A stretch of DNA of 64,000 bases, from positions 1-64,000 of the forward strand of contig JAIXZA010000044.1 in NCBI GenBank assembly GCA_027489965.1, in the 5' to 3' direction. Positions 63,672-64,000 of the stretch are shown in pieces. This DNA comes from Verrucomicrobiaceae bacterium (GTDB lineage: Bacteria; Verrucomicrobiota; Verrucomicrobiia; Verrucomicrobiales; Verrucomicrobiaceae). The notes beneath the pieces were generated by a model. That model made no database searches. It was not told the DNA's origin and was given only the letters and a program-made list of their open reading frames with translations. The translations under genes and the position numbers were made by a program. Each line of letters opens with the position of its first letter. Position 1 is the stretch's first letter.

Positions 63672-64000
63672 ATGAGTTCCCCTCTCGTCGGTATCATCAT
63701 GGGCTCTAGCTCCGACTGGCCCACCATGCAAAACGCAGCCCAAATTCTGGAAGATTTTGGCGTGCCTTATGAAAAGAAGGTCGTCAGCGCCCATCGCACG
63801 CCCCAACTCCTGTATGATTATGCCACCAGCGCAGAGTCACGCGGATTAAAATGCATCATCGCCGGTGCCGGTGGTGCCGCCCATCTGCCTGGCATGGCAG
63901 CTAGCATGACGACGCTGCCAGTGCTGGGCGTGCCTGTGCAAAGTCGCGCTCTCAGTGGCATGGACAGCCTCTACTCCATCGTACAAATGCCCGGCGGCAT
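63672..64000 (+). CDS. purE: N5-carboxyaminoimidazole ribonucleotide mutase PurE (partial)
   Basis: The first 109 codons of PurE, running off the window edge. It shows [35 protein letters not shown] and [16 protein letters not shown], the CAIR/N5-CAIR binding elements; the catalytic His is in AHLPGM. PurE moves the carboxyl group in purine ring synthesis. purK would be expected nearby beyond the edge. Confidence 0.96.
   Translation, partial: MSSPLVGIIMGSSSDWPTMQNAAQILEDFGVPYEKKVVSAHRTPQLLYDYATSAESRGLKCIIAGAGGAAHLPGMAASMTTLPVLGVPVQSRALSGMDSLYSIVQMPGG

Overview
The window looks like chromosomal DNA from a free-living Verrucomicrobia-type bacterium (Prosthecobacter/Verrucomicrobium-like; inferred from gene content, not from a marker gene). 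The evidence is the cassette of PVC-superphylum families (heme-binding CxxCH dehydrogenase-like protein, DUF1549/DUF1553 cytochrome, DUF1501, PPC protein), a PEP-CTERM protein, many secreted beta-propeller, esterase and oxidoreductase proteins with Sec or Tat signals, and moderately high GC. Genes are dense on both strands with short gaps. Housekeeping genes are scattered rather than grouped in long classical operons.

Layout. 1-280: tail of a probable REP-type transposase and a short GACCCCGTTC repeat array. 0.3-6.3 kb: secreted carbohydrate/propeller proteins (TolB-like, CE6-type esterase, six-repeat NHL protein), a coiled-coil secreted protein, an M48 protease and an alpha/beta hydrolase. 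6.6-8.2 kb: pyrR-pyrB overlapping by ATGA. 8.2-14.3 kb: manA, a Tat-exported Gfo/Idh/MocA oxidoreductase, trmD, a glutathione peroxidase and a YdeP-type molybdopterin oxidoreductase. 14.8-17.7 kb: a 938-residue secreted protein. 17.7-19.7 kb: a genomic scar holding an IS3 transposase remnant, a 42-bp tandem repeat and a frameshifted gene remnant. 19.8-24.9 kb: purH, plsX, fabH and a phosphodiesterase. 24.9-34.4 kb: the four-gene PVC cytochrome/dehydrogenase cassette. 34.7-37.1 kb: class V aminotransferase and CE15-like esterase. 37.1-39.2 kb: ffh and a histidine phosphatase on the minus strand. 39.5-45.5 kb: hisB, hisH, a small membrane protein, an amidase, an epimerase-shikimate kinase fusion, a dicarboxylate symporter and a DUF3820 protein. 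45.5-47 kb: folB and a PilT/PilU-like ATPase (minus). 47.1-52.4 kb: Uup-type ABC-F, a coiled-coil/TPR protein and mutY. 52.4-54.2 kb: a small accessory patch (HNH nuclease and unknowns) abutting tRNA-Phe. 54.4-56.8 kb: an ECF sigma factor with a small membrane protein and a 515-residue membrane protein. 56.8-63.6 kb (minus): DUF3482 GTPase, gluQ, polysaccharide deacetylase, a TIM-barrel isomerase, a degenerate vanadium-haloperoxidase-like PEP-CTERM protein and pyrF. The window ends inside purE.

Functional links. Nucleotide synthesis (pyrR, pyrB, pyrF, purH, purE), fatty-acid initiation (plsX-fabH), histidine (hisB-hisH), shikimate (kinase domain) and folate (folB) are represented by isolated steps, so partners must lie elsewhere. 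The largest coordinated unit is the 24.9-34.4 kb cassette: soluble or periplasmic c-type cytochromes, a Tat-type DUF1501 protein and a PPC protein, probably for oxidation or breakdown of an extracellular substrate. The most unusual items are the epimerase-shikimate kinase fusion, the haloperoxidase-like protein lacking its vanadate-site motifs, the sigma factor module, the tandem-repeat scar and the accessory patch at the 3' end of tRNA-Phe.
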